From Synergistaceae bacterium (GTDB taxonomy: Bacteria > Synergistota > Synergistia > Synergistales > Aminobacteriaceae): a DNA stretch of 62,481 bases. Positions 6,407 to 15,109 of the stretch are shown here, piece after piece. Every line of letters begins with the position of its first letter. Position 1 is the first letter of the stretch. The stretch is from positions 1 through 62,481 of the forward strand of contig JAISLU010000079.1 of NCBI GenBank assembly GCA_031277095.1. Direction: 5' to 3'. The notes beneath the pieces were generated by a model that worked only from the letters and a program-made list of their open reading frames with translations, made no database searches and was not told where the DNA came from. Both the position numbers and the translations under genes were made by a program.

Positions 6407-9085
6407 TTAAAGATCGAGTTCTCCGAAAAATTGCGCGTCCGCCAACAAATTTTCGGCTTCTTCCTGGGGGAGAGGGCAGGCGAAAAAATATCCCTGGCCC
6501 TTGGTCGCGTTGTTCTCCGTCAGCCAGTTGACTTGGTCCTGATTTTCCACTCCCTCGGCCACGATTTCGAAATTGAGGTCGTGAGCCATGTTTATGATGG
6601 AACGGACCATGAGCGAAGTTTTTTCGGACAGGAAAAGTTGGTCGATAAAAGATTTATCTATTTTTATATAGTTGATGGGGAGCTGGTTTATATATTGCAG
6701 CGAAGAATACCCCGTCCCGAAGTCGTCCAGAGCGATCCTCACGCCGAACTCCCTCAGCATGTTCAATTTTTTGTTGGTGACCTCCAAGTTCTCGATGAAA
6801 ATACCCTCCGTGACCTCCAAAACGAAGTAACGGGGGTCCAAGGCCTCCTCCTGAATACAGTCGCAGATGGAGGACAGGAAGGCGGGATTCAGGAACGACG
6901 CCCCCGAGGCGTTGGCGCTGAGGAAAAAGGGTACTTTGGGATAGGCGGCGGACCATTTTTTAGCGACGGAGATCGTCTGCTGGATGATACATTTGTCGAT
7001 GTTAGTGATGAACCCCGTCTCTTCCGCCTGAGGGATGAAAACCCCAGGAGTCAGAAGGCCATGCTGAGGGTGATGCCAGCGGACCAGGGCCTCGAAGCCG
7101 GACAGGCGGGCCGGCGACAACTGATATATGGGCTGGAAGTAAGGAATGAACTCCGATGCCGAAAGCCCCTGCTGCATACTTGCCTGAAAGGAGAGCAAGT
7201 TGAACCGGCGGTGCTTGCTCTCTTCCGCCCCTTCCTCCATGGTCAGGAAGGTAATGGTGCCGATGCCTCGTTTTTTTCCGGCGATCAGGGCGTCGGTGCC
7301 CAGGGACAAAATCTGGGAGGAGGTGGTGGAAGTCTGGATATCGAGTACCACGCCGCAGCTGGCGCTGGGGAATACCGTTTTCCCGTCCACCGAGATGGGG
7401 ACGTTAAGGAGGCGCTGAATGCGTTGGAGAAGGGACCGCACGTACTCCTTGGAGTTCGTGCCGCGAATGATGACCCCGAACTCGTCTCCGCTCAGGCGGA
7501 AGGCCGAGGCAAAGCCCATGATGATACCATTGATCCTCTCCGCGACTTGGACGATCACCTGATCTGCGCCTCGCGGCCCCAATTGTTCGTTGACCAGTTT
7601 GAACTTGTCCATGTTGATGAAAGCGACGCAAAAGGAATAGTATGCTATCGTACCCATGTTCCGCAGTTCTTTTTCCAGTTCGTCCAAGAAGTAATGCCTG
7701 TTGGGCAGACCCGTTTGCGCGTCGTAGAAAGCCATTTGGACGAGGCGCGCCTCCATGATCTTGCGTTCGGTGAGGTCCCGGGCGATGGAAAGGGTGTAGG
7801 AACTGCGGCCGAAGATCAGGGTCTCCTGGTGAATCTCCACGGGAAGGAGTTTGCCGTCCTGGCGGCGCAGGGTGGCCTCGAACACGTCGGCCTCGTTTTT
7901 CAGCAAATTTTCGCCCGGCCCGCTGCTTTTCTCCTTTTCGACGACGATGGAGTCGAAGGAGAGCGCCGTCAGGTCCGTCGTTTCCGGATAGTCCAGAAGC
8001 TGGCGGGTGGAGGCGTTGGCCAGGAGTATCTTGCCGTCGGGCCCGCAGAGAATCAACGGGTCCGGCACGTTGGAAATCAGCTCTTCCAACGCCTTGAGCA
8101 TGGTGTTGAAGGACCGGGAAAGGTGGGTGATCTCGTCGTTGCCCTCCAGGGGAATCCGAAGGTGGACCTGCCACTGGGAGGAGATGTCGTCCGCGATTTT
8201 TTGCACTTTCTTCAGACGGGACAGAACCAGTTTGTCGAAAATGACGAAGACCAGCATCAAGATCAAGGTACTGAGCAAGACGAGCCAGGCATAGCGGTTT
8301 CCCAGAGTTTTGACGACCTCTCCGTAAAGGACCCTTCGGGTGGTGCTGCGGATAAAAAGTCTGTTCGGCTGTCCGAGGATGCCCGTAAACGTGTAATAGA
8401 TGACGGCCTCTTTATCGGAAAGCAGCACGTCGACGCGATCGCCGTTTTCCGTGATCTGCGCGAATTCCGGGGCCGTAAGAACGTTGGGGGTTTTTTCCAG
8501 GTCCAGCAACTGGAAATCCTCTTCCAAAATGCGAAACACGGAGGCGAGAAACTCTTCCAGGGTTTCCCCCACCACCACCGCAGCCTGAACGCCGTGAAGC
8601 TCGTCCATTACGGGAGCGATGCCCACGATGAAGTTCTCCCTGCCGATTTTGAGCAGTCCGCTTATGGGTGCAAGAGAAGATTTTTCGCTGTAAAGCTGCC
8701 GCACGGCTTGCGTGAGATTTTGGGAAAACGAGGGTGAAAGATCGATGCTACGCCCCTCTCCGTCTCTTTGGTATCCCTCCGCCGTGCCCGAGGAGAAGTC
8801 GCACAGGGCCACCGTCTGCAGCGGAAGAATGTGCAGCTGTTCGGCGGAAAAAAAGTCTCCCTCGGACACCCGTTCATGTGCCGCGAGAGGGATTGCCTGA
8901 CGCAGCAGGGTTTCCTGCTTCGTTTGCAAATGATCGTCGAGTCTTTGCATATCCCGTTCGAAAATATGCTTTTCGGCGGCTTCGAAGCTCAAAAGAATTG
9001 ACTGGCCGCTGCTGAAAGCCATTAAAATCGACAAAGCGATAAGCAGTCCCGACACGGGATATAAAAATTTCTTGAGTAAAGACAT
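6407..9085 (-). CDS. Membrane c-di-GMP protein: CHASE4-like sensor, HAMP, PAS, GGDEF, EAL
   Basis: An 892-residue inner-membrane signalling protein. A first membrane segment (about 8-28) and a second (about 268-288) enclose a periplasmic sensor resembling CHASE4. HAMP, a PAS domain (NVPDPLILCGPDGKILLANA), GGDEF and EAL follow. The GGDEF signature is RLSGDEFG, with the first Gly replaced by Ser and no RxxD inhibitory site before it. The EAL half is complete: FEALVRW, LEVTEG, DDFGTGYSSL, KIDKSF and AEGVEN. I infer that it mainly hydrolyses c-di-GMP, with the GGDEF half weak or regulatory. ATG at 9085 is chosen: GAGGAA lies 5 bases from the upstream TTG and 8 from this ATG. A GAF-like sensor gene lies 167 bases upstream on the same strand. 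Confidence 0.93.
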   Translation of the reverse strand: MSLLKKFLYPVSGLLIALSILMAFSSGQSILLSFEAAEKHIFERDMQRLDDHLQTKQETLLRQAIPLAAHERVSEGDFFSAEQLHILPLQTVALCDFSSGTAEGYQRDGEGRSIDLSPSFSQNLTQAVRQLYSEKSSLAPISGLLKIGRENFIVGIAPVMDELHGVQAAVVVGETLEEFLASVFRILEEDFQLLDLEKTPNVLTAPEFAQITENGDRVDVLLSDKEAVIYYTFTGILGQPNRLFIRSTTRRVLYGEVVKTLGNRYAWLVLLSTLILMLVFVIFDKLVLSRLKKVQKIADDISSQWQVHLRIPLEGNDEITHLSRSFNTMLKALEELISNVPDPLILCGPDGKILLANASTRQLLDYPETTDLTALSFDSIVVEKEKSSGPGENLLKNEADVFEATLRRQDGKLLPVEIHQETLIFGRSSYTLSIARDLTERKIMEARLVQMAFYDAQTGLPNRHYFLDELEKELRNMGTIAYYSFCVAFINMDKFKLVNEQLGPRGADQVIVQVAERINGIIMGFASAFRLSGDEFGVIIRGTNSKEYVRSLLQRIQRLLNVPISVDGKTVFPSASCGVVLDIQTSTTSSQILSLGTDALIAGKKRGIGTITFLTMEEGAEESKHRRFNLLSFQASMQQGLSASEFIPYFQPIYQLSPARLSGFEALVRWHHPQHGLLTPGVFIPQAEETGFITNIDKCIIQQTISVAKKWSAAYPKVPFFLSANASGASFLNPAFLSSICDCIQEEALDPRYFVLEVTEGIFIENLEVTNKKLNMLREFGVRIALDDFGTGYSSLQYINQLPINYIKIDKSFIDQLFLSEKTSLMVRSIINMAHDLNFEIVAEGVENQDQVNWLTENNATKGQGYFFACPLPQEEAENLLADAQFFGELDL

Positions 9086-9252
9086 CAAGATTCCTCACAT
9101 CTCACCAATGATCGACGACAAGCGTCGTTTAGAAACGTGCGTTATTCGTACATCTCCAAATTATTTGTAAACCGCGAGCGCCGTTATTCACGAAATTCAT
9201 TATTCGCATTTATTCTCCGTAATTATCATTTTATATTATTTCATATTCCATA

Positions 9253-10587
9253 TTATTCCATGAATTTCCCTAAATCGAAAGCGGCAAACTGCGAAACCAA
9301 TTGCAGGGCGGAAAGTTTGTTTTCGTCGCTGGCGAATGAAGGAATTTTCGAGTACAGGGCGATGAACCCCTCCAACCGGCCGTGGTTCCAAAAAGGGAAA
9401 ACGTAGCGCATACGGTCCATTTCGGGCCAGGGACACTTGAGAAACTCCGCCAGGTCCGTCTTCTGCAGGTCGAAAAAGGGCCGTTCCGCCTTGGCCACAA
9501 CGGGGGCGGAGGGCAAGAGCGTGGGCTGGAAGGGGACGGGAAGCCCGTTTTTACGGTACTCCACCGGAAGATATCCCCCCAGGTCCTTGTCCCGTATAAC
9601 CAGAAAACACTCGCTTTCATGCACGAGTTCCGAAAAAATATCCGTGACGATGGAGAGAAACGCGGCCCGGGTTGTTTGCTTTTTCAAAGCGTCCAAAGCC
9701 TCGGCAAGGGAAAGGAGGGTAAAATTATCCGATGTGGTTTTGTCTTTGCCGGCCGTGTTCTCGGTCCGCAGGTTGTTGATGGAAAGGGCGCGGGACGCCA
9801 AGTTCCCCACGAGTTCCAGGAAATTCAACGTTTCTTCCATAGGCGATTTGTCCCATTCGGAAACGCAGAACAATTTATAAGGCTCCGTTATGGGAAGCAC
9901 GACCTCGTAGGAGGCGTCCTCCTTTTGAGTGACGACGGGGGTGGGGGGCAGCATCGTCTGGGAGTAAAGGCCCTTTCTCGCCGGGGGGGTCCGCTCGTCG
10001 CCTTCGAGCAAAGAGAGCGTCTTGCCGTTGTCCTGGAAAATAGAAAGGGATTTTGGGAAAAGGCTTTCCCGCAGAACGTCCGTCAAAAAGGCCGCGTAAT
10101 AGTCCAGAGGCATCGGCTCGAAAATAGAAGCCAAGGTATTTTTTGTCGCCAGGATCATGTAAGCCAGCCGGGAAAGGCGGTCTTCCGTAGTTTTGATCTG
10201 CTGGAAAGTCTGCCACAGAGAAATCAGGCCCGCTATGGGCTGGAGTTCAGGAATCAAGGCTTCGGGGGACTGGCGAAGCAGAATGTAAAACACCCATTGA
10301 GCGCCGTGAATGCGCACCGCCCAAGGCCATTCGCCCTCCATCGCCGCGCAGTCGATGGAAAATTTTCCGGTCAAAGCGCATTCCTTGAAAACGGAGGCCA
10401 GCTTCGACGCCTGCTTGCGCAGGAACAACCCCTCCGTCCGAGTCTTCACAGCGTCCACTATCTCCAGATCCGCCCCATTGGGGCTTACGATCAACGCGGC
10501 CTCGACTCTGGGCGTCAAAAAATCTACCAACGACTTCAATGCCCCTCCAGACAGGATAAAGTCCATTTGCTCGTAAAGTTTTTCCAA
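9253..10587 (-). CDS. Soluble sensor-like protein with tandem GAF-like domains
   Basis: A 444-residue cytosolic protein that I cannot name. It has no output domain. The sequence suggests an N-terminal alpha/beta sensor half followed by two GAF-like units. The last two share a motif, MLPPTPVVTQKED and LLPSAPVVAKAER, each followed by a hydrophobic strand pattern (YEVVLPITEPYKLFCV; RYVFPFWNHGRLEGFIALYS) and a C-terminal helix rich in aliphatics. This points to internal duplication. TTG at 10587 is preferred because a perfect GGAGGT lies 9 bases before it; an earlier TTG (10614) has no such site. It lies directly upstream of the GGDEF-EAL gene, so it may feed or modulate that signalling protein. 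Confidence 0.6.
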   Translation of the reverse strand: MEKLYEQMDFILSGGALKSLVDFLTPRVEAALIVSPNGADLEIVDAVKTRTEGLFLRKQASKLASVFKECALTGKFSIDCAAMEGEWPWAVRIHGAQWVFYILLRQSPEALIPELQPIAGLISLWQTFQQIKTTEDRLSRLAYMILATKNTLASIFEPMPLDYYAAFLTDVLRESLFPKSLSIFQDNGKTLSLLEGDERTPPARKGLYSQTMLPPTPVVTQKEDASYEVVLPITEPYKLFCVSEWDKSPMEETLNFLELVGNLASRALSINNLRTENTAGKDKTTSDNFTLLSLAEALDALKKQTTRAAFLSIVTDIFSELVHESECFLVIRDKDLGGYLPVEYRKNGLPVPFQPTLLPSAPVVAKAERPFFDLQKTDLAEFLKCPWPEMDRMRYVFPFWNHGRLEGFIALYSKIPSFASDENKLSALQLVSQFAAFDLGKFME

Positions 10588-10801
10588 AAGTTTCGCACCT
10601 CCCGTCAAATTCAAACCCTATACAGATTTACAGAATAGAAAACATTATTCGTAACCGTTCTCAAGCTCAAGGGGGCGAGCGTCAGGAGAATGGTTACCAT
10701 TATTCCACATTCGTCCCTGCTGTCCATGAGTTTTCCAATGAGTTTGAACCTTTCCAAAAGCGGCGCCGCCATGTTCCGTCTGCGCGAAGCCAGAGCTACG
10801 G
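10588..10801. other. Spacer without a visible gene
   Basis: A 214-base spacer between two minus-strand genes. It has no convincing reading frame. It probably carries the promoter for the GAF-like gene, but I do not see clear promoter boxes. Confidence 0.4.
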
Positions 10802-12040
10802 TTATTGCCCCTGGGTGAAGTACTCCATGCAATGAACCAGCGCCCGTTCGCCGCCGAGGGCGCCGCTTTTGGTGATCATGGGCAATCCGTCGAAGGAGCC
10901 GCCGCTGAGCCGGGAAAGGGTAATGCCCTCCTGAATTTCCTCCAGCAGCACGACACTTTCGGCCTTTGCCTTTTGGACGATCCGCACCGTGCAGTCTCCC
11001 CCCGTGACGCAAAGCCCTCCGATCTTAACGCGTCCCATGATGTCCCTCACGGTTTCCGCCAGAAAGCCTAAAAATCCGTCGATATCGCCGTCGGGATAGG
11101 TGTCCCGGACGAAACGGCCCTCGACCGTCCCCGCCAGAAGAATGGACTGGCCGCAGCGCAGCAAGTTTTCCGCCTCTTCCGCGACCCGGGTGCGTTCGGC
11201 ATCGATAACGGCGTCGCCGCCTTCCAGTACCCCCACGTCCAACTGGACGGGATAAACCATAGCATGTTCCAAAAGCTGCCTGGCCTGGCGGATGCTTCGG
11301 GGGTGGGGCGTTCCCACAACGACGATGAAGGGCTTGGGGGTCATGGCCAGAGCTTCCGCCAGCCCCATAGCGCCGACCCAGAGGACGTTTTTGGCCGGCG
11401 TCACGTTCAATACGCCTCGGACGATGGCTTTCAAATCTTCGTCGGTTTCGGCATCGAAGCAGAAGCAGCCTTTCTTGGCAATTTTTTTCCCGGCCTTCCT
11501 CCCGACGATCTCTGGGACTTTGCCGCCCCGAATTTCCTCCAGGGTGACCTTTATCGGCTCGAACCCCCCTTCCCGCAGGGTTTCAGCGGTGGTGTCCAAG
11601 GTGGCGGACTTGCCCTCCGTCGCGATGGAGGAGGGAATATTATGCTCTTGGGTGTCCAGGTAAACAGTGCCTTCCTCGATGAATCTGCGGCCGCGGGAGA
11701 GGGCGGGGACGACAACGACGTACTCGAAGCCCAATTCCCGCGCCATGGCGCGAATCTCGGAGGCCACGTTGCCGCGCAGAGAGGGCTCCACACGTTTGAA
11801 AAACACGGTACTGTTCTTCCAGGGAAGCAGGTTGCGGGCCACGTTCGTCAATTTTTTCTCCGCTTCTTCGGGAGTGTCGAAAAAAGTTTCCGTATCGAGC
11901 GCTACAACCGTGAAATGCTGCATCGATCCCAAAGATCCTGGGTCCAGAGTCACCGAAGAACGGTATCCGCCGTTTATGAACTTCGATGCCGTCTCCGCCG
12001 CGCCTGTGTAATCGTCCGCTACAATCACATACTCGAACAT
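10802..12040 (-). CDS. Four-carbon acid sugar kinase family protein (DUF1537)
   Basis: A 412-residue cytosolic kinase of the DUF1537 family (OtnK/DtnK-like), which phosphorylates four-carbon acid sugars such as erythronate or threonate. The N-terminal signature VIADDYTGAAETASKF is clear. Also visible are VALDTETF, FFKRVEPSLRGNVASEI (family KxDStLRG), VVVPALSRGRRFIEEGTVYL, LWVGAMGLAEAL, and the C-terminal nucleotide-binding GGLCVTGGDCTVRI and SGALGGERALV. ATG at 12040 has GGGAGGG six bases upstream; the length fits. Usual partners (4-phosphate dehydrogenase PdxA2, aldolase) are not next to it, so the substrate cannot be assigned from context. Confidence 0.85.
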   Translation of the reverse strand: MFEYVIVADDYTGAAETASKFINGGYRSSVTLDPGSLGSMQHFTVVALDTETFFDTPEEAEKKLTNVARNLLPWKNSTVFFKRVEPSLRGNVASEIRAMARELGFEYVVVVPALSRGRRFIEEGTVYLDTQEHNIPSSIATEGKSATLDTTAETLREGGFEPIKVTLEEIRGGKVPEIVGRKAGKKIAKKGCFCFDAETDEDLKAIVRGVLNVTPAKNVLWVGAMGLAEALAMTPKPFIVVVGTPHPRSIRQARQLLEHAMVYPVQLDVGVLEGGDAVIDAERTRVAEEAENLLRCGQSILLAGTVEGRFVRDTYPDGDIDGFLGFLAETVRDIMGRVKIGGLCVTGGDCTVRIVQKAKAESVVLLEEIQEGITLSRLSGGSFDGLPMITKSGALGGERALVHCMEYFTQGQ

Positions 12041-12143
12041 GGTTCGCCCTCCCAAAGTCGATGCAAATTTTAGATCTCGTATACTCGCCGTGTCCCAAAT
12101 TTAAGCTATGAATTTTCTGGATTTGAGAAACTTCATAAATATT

Positions 12144-12356
12144 TCATCCAGCTTTAATTTCATTTTCTGCGCTTTCTGTTCGGTCTTGTTCCCTTTGGGC
12201 TCTAGCTTTATCTCCTTCCACGTTATAAAATTCGATGCGTTCGTCGACTGTTGCGTCCTTTAACATCTCGTAGTGCCATTCTCTGATTTTATGGATATCG
12301 TCAATAGTGAAATTCGGACTTAATTCAGGTTTCGGAACATCATGTATCATCATCAT
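12144..12356 (-). CDS. Small hypothetical protein (antitoxin-like appearance)
   Basis: A 70-residue, highly charged, soluble protein with the core FTIDDIHKIREWHYEMLKD followed by a helical tail. It has a very strong Shine-Dalgarno (AGGAGGTGA) followed by three successive ATG codons; the third (12350) has the best spacing, giving 68 residues. The pattern resembles short proteins found in many anaerobes that look like antitoxins or small adaptors, but I cannot name a family with confidence. No toxin partner is adjacent. Base composition is more AT-rich than in its neighbours, which suggests acquisition. It precedes nothing in an operon; the TerB_N gene ends 55 bases upstream. Confidence 0.5.
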   Translation of the reverse strand: MMMIHDVPKPELSPNFTIDDIHKIREWHYEMLKDATVDERIEFYNVEGDKARAQREQDRTESAENEIKAG

Positions 12357-12410
12357 TCACCTCCTGTAAAAATGGACGGATCATATATCCAAGCCTCAAA
12401 ACCAAGCCAA

Positions 12411-14579
12411 TCAGTCCTTGAATAAAGGCGTCAGAATTTTGATCACTTGGGCTCCCAGCTCCAGCCGCGCCTCCGGGGACAGGGGGGCCGAGTCGGCGGA
12501 AGGAGGTCGCTCTATAGCGAGGGAGCCGCAAATCGCCGCGATCACGTTCGAAGGGTTCTCCGCCTGGGCGTTTCCCCTGGACGTCAGAAAATCCGTCAGA
12601 AAATCCCGCACGGTGGACCGCTGTTCTCGCTGCAGCCAGAACTGCAGACACTCTCCGATATTGTCCGGGCCGCCGCCCGAAGAGGCCGGTGAGGAGGCCG
12701 TCAAAAAAACGGAGGAGAGGGCGTCGAGCCTTACATGATCGTCGGAGGTGAGAGAGAAATAGTCGTCCAGACGTGCCGCCAGGGCCTTCAGCTTGTCCGT
12801 TCCCTCCGGCCCGGAAAGGCCCGTCAGGGCGCAGACGTATTCCAAAAGGAGCGCCGCGGCGTTGTAATCCTGGGACGGGCGCAAACCCGAGGGGAATGGG
12901 GCCAGCACGATAGGGTCGTCCCAGTGGTATTCCTTCCCGGCGATACCCAGATCCGGCAAGATCAAAAAACCCTCCACCCTGGCGGTATCGGCGATTTTTT
13001 TGCGGTCCGAGGCGCCGGGCTTTTGCCTGTTTTTCTCCCCTTCCTGCCCGCCTTGGGAACTTCCGGAGTGGTCGATACGCATCAGATCCGCCACGGCCGC
13101 CAGGTTCGAGGTGAGGGGCGCGGTGACCTCCACGGTTTCCAACGAGTCCTCCGCCTCGGGCAACCCCTGCAGCCGCCGGATGAACGAATCCCAGTCCGGG
13201 CGGTCCCCCAATTTCTCCAACTCCTCCGCCGCGCTGGAGGGCTCGGGGCCGCTGGACGGAGGGGCGACGTTTTTGAGAAATTCTTTCCATACAGCGAGGA
13301 GGGGCGCGAAATCTGTAAGATCTTTGAAAAAATCGGGAAGCTCCAAAACCCCGCCCGTTATGTTTTTATCCCCCGCAAGGGTGGGGTTGGTGGGAACATA
13401 GGCCATGAAAAGGGAGCTTTTGGGCCTGGGCAGCACCAGCCCTCCCGAACATTTGGCTTTGTACTTGGACGCGAACTGCGCCACCAGGTCGTCGGTATGG
13501 GGTATGGGCTTTTTCTCCGTCTCCTCGGCGAGAGAAGAGGTGCGCATGAGGGTGAAGGCCACCGCCGAGGGAAGAGGCAGCCTCGCGTCGGCATAAGGCC
13601 GCAGCAACATGTTGAGAATTTCCGTGGGCACGGCGGAGAGGGCGCGGCTGAAGGCCATAAGCTGTTCCTCGGGCAGCCACGCCTTGGCCGCCATCCAAGT
13701 GATGAATTTGATCAGGCCCTGCCGCAGGGATTCCCACCGGATCAGGGGCAGCAGCCGAAAGGCCTCGCCGATGCAGACGGCGATATCCAGCCGGTCGGAC
13801 AGGACGCGCCGCTCCAGGCCGAACAGCCAGAGGATCGGATAGCATATGTGGGACGGAGGCTGAATGCGCCCCCCCGCCAGCCAAAGGAGATAAACGCCTC
13901 TCTGCAGCGGGGTCATTTCCCGGTAAGACGTGGCTCCCTCGCTGGGAAGCTCGGATTCTCCGCCGGGATATTCCACGGGGAGCGTGATGTCGATACAGGA
14001 GGGCTCCGGGGTGCTGCTGGGGCCGTCGGACCAGTACGTCAACGGCCCGCGGATGGTCAGGTCCCCGATTTGGATACTGCCCATCTTACCGCTCCAGCGA
14101 AGCAGCGTCGACTCGGCCTTCGGTTTTGCCTCCTCCGTATTGCCGTAGGCATAAGGAGAATCGCCCAGGCTCGGCGGCGCGACGGAGGAGTAGGTGGCGC
14201 TGGTCAGGGCGTTGGGAGAACTGATGGGCGCGGCCGCCAGCAGGGGCTTTAGAGGAACGATTTCCTCTTCCAATCCGAAAGACGGCCCGGACGGACCTAA
14301 ATCCGGTTCCGCCACGGGCGCCGGTTCTGCCGGAACCGTTGGAGATGTCGTGGTCTGCTCTTTTTCGGGAGGGCGCGACAAAGTGAGGGAATCGGAAATT
14401 TCCTCCTCCGCTTTTGGGGCGGGTTCCTGAGGGCGCGTCTCGACGGCCCCGGTTTCTTCGGGCTTGGTTTCCTCGCCTCGTTTTTCCCCATGCAACCCCG
14501 CCCAATGCCGAGAGCGTTGCGTGATGATGGCGCTCACGCCGACCACAACGAGCATGATCCCGATCACTAAGTAAAACAA
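12411..14579 (-). CDS. Membrane-anchored TerB N-terminal domain protein
   Basis: A 722-residue protein with one N-terminal membrane segment (FYLVIGIMLVVVGVSAII), a 130-residue Pro/Glu-rich linker, then a TerB_N domain from about residue 165 (IQIGDLTIRGPLTYW, LQRGVYLLWLAGGR, ILWLFGLERRVL). The C-terminal half is helical and probably contains the degenerate TerB_C region. TerB_N proteins are poorly understood and are grouped with tellurite-resistance and bacterial stress or defence modules. The start is TTG at 14579: GGAGGG lies six bases upstream and the membrane helix then starts the protein. Longer upstream frames have no ribosome site. A TATAAT lies at 14610-14615 on this strand, without a good -35. 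No TerD/TerC genes are adjacent. Confidence 0.7.
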   Translation of the reverse strand: MFYLVIGIMLVVVGVSAIITQRSRHWAGLHGEKRGEETKPEETGAVETRPQEPAPKAEEEISDSLTLSRPPEKEQTTTSPTVPAEPAPVAEPDLGPSGPSFGLEEEIVPLKPLLAAAPISSPNALTSATYSSVAPPSLGDSPYAYGNTEEAKPKAESTLLRWSGKMGSIQIGDLTIRGPLTYWSDGPSSTPEPSCIDITLPVEYPGGESELPSEGATSYREMTPLQRGVYLLWLAGGRIQPPSHICYPILWLFGLERRVLSDRLDIAVCIGEAFRLLPLIRWESLRQGLIKFITWMAAKAWLPEEQLMAFSRALSAVPTEILNMLLRPYADARLPLPSAVAFTLMRTSSLAEETEKKPIPHTDDLVAQFASKYKAKCSGGLVLPRPKSSLFMAYVPTNPTLAGDKNITGGVLELPDFFKDLTDFAPLLAVWKEFLKNVAPPSSGPEPSSAAEELEKLGDRPDWDSFIRRLQGLPEAEDSLETVEVTAPLTSNLAAVADLMRIDHSGSSQGGQEGEKNRQKPGASDRKKIADTARVEGFLILPDLGIAGKEYHWDDPIVLAPFPSGLRPSQDYNAAALLLEYVCALTGLSGPEGTDKLKALAARLDDYFSLTSDDHVRLDALSSVFLTASSPASSGGGPDNIGECLQFWLQREQRSTVRDFLTDFLTSRGNAQAENPSNVIAAICGSLAIERPPSADSAPLSPEARLELGAQVIKILTPLFKD

Positions 14580-14727
14580 GCCTCGCCCTCCAGTCGGAAA
14601 AGTACCGTCATTATAGTACGTTCTTACGCCTTCCGCACACTTTGAACCCCTCCCGGCAATAGTCAAAAACGCTATAATACCCGTCGAAGAAGGCGAGCGA
14701 AATAAGGCAAGCGAGGGGGGGAAAATC

Positions 14728-14943
14728 TTGACGTGTTTGGCGACGTTCAAGACGACCAGCATGGCGCTCTTGTTCGAGCGGGCGTGCCGGAAGGAGGGGA
14801 TAAAGGCGTCCGTGGTTCCCGTTCCCCGGAAACTTTCGTCGAGCTGCGGCCTGGCCTGCGACTTTCCCTGCGAAAGCCGCCCCGAGGTCGAGGCCGTCGT
14901 GGAACAAAACAAAATCGAAGTCGCCGGCTATCACGAAATGTAG
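14728..14943 (+). CDS. DUF3343 family protein (putative Se/S carrier-like)
   Basis: A 71-residue cytosolic protein matching DUF3343: KTTSMALLFERACRKEGI, then the signature VPRKLSSSCGLACDF with a conserved cysteine, ending IEVAGYHEM. Family members resemble the C-terminal part of YedF and are thought to carry selenium or sulfur on the SSCG cysteine. The start is TTG at 14728 with an AGGGGGG seven bases before; the length is typical (70-90). It is divergent from the TerB_N gene and stands alone, without selenophosphate synthetase or TusA-like genes beside it. Confidence 0.75.
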   Translation: MTCLATFKTTSMALLFERACRKEGIKASVVPVPRKLSSSCGLACDFPCESRPEVEAVVEQNKIEVAGYHEM

Positions 14944-15072
14944 GAAAGGCAATCTTGGGTAGTGTAACCAATTTGTTGATGGCTTATTTTAAGCCCTTCA
15001 CTGATAACGGTTTACAAGTACTCATCAACATATTGGGTACACGACCGGAAAAAGAGGCGAAGTGCAGACGCG

Positions 15073-15109
15073 CAATTTAAAGTGCAATTTAAAGTGCAAA
15101 AATTGCACT
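15073..15109. repeat. CAATTTAAAGTG tandem copies ending in a palindrome
   Basis: Two exact 12-base units CAATTTAAAGTG (15073-15084, 15085-15096) run into the perfect inverted repeat AGTGCAA-AAA-TTGCACT (15093-15109) at the stop codon of the AlbA_2 gene. The same nonamer TTGCACTTT or its complement recurs at 15127-15135, 15342-15351 and 15378-15386 inside that gene. The hairpin could act as a weak transcription end for the gene. Confidence 0.7.

Noticed and set aside
6395-8737. A 780-codon open frame on the plus strand, opposite the GGDEF-EAL gene
   Set aside because: It is the antisense shadow of a well-recognised protein; its translation shows no domain and has the composition of a reversed G+C-rich gene. 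The same holds for long plus-strand frames at 9382-10638, 12735-14252, 56075-57970 and 60562-62286.
14642-14678. Promoter for the DUF3343 gene (TTGAAC and TATAAT)
   Set aside because: The boxes are 25 bases apart, too far for a normal sigma-70 promoter; only the -10 box is convincing.
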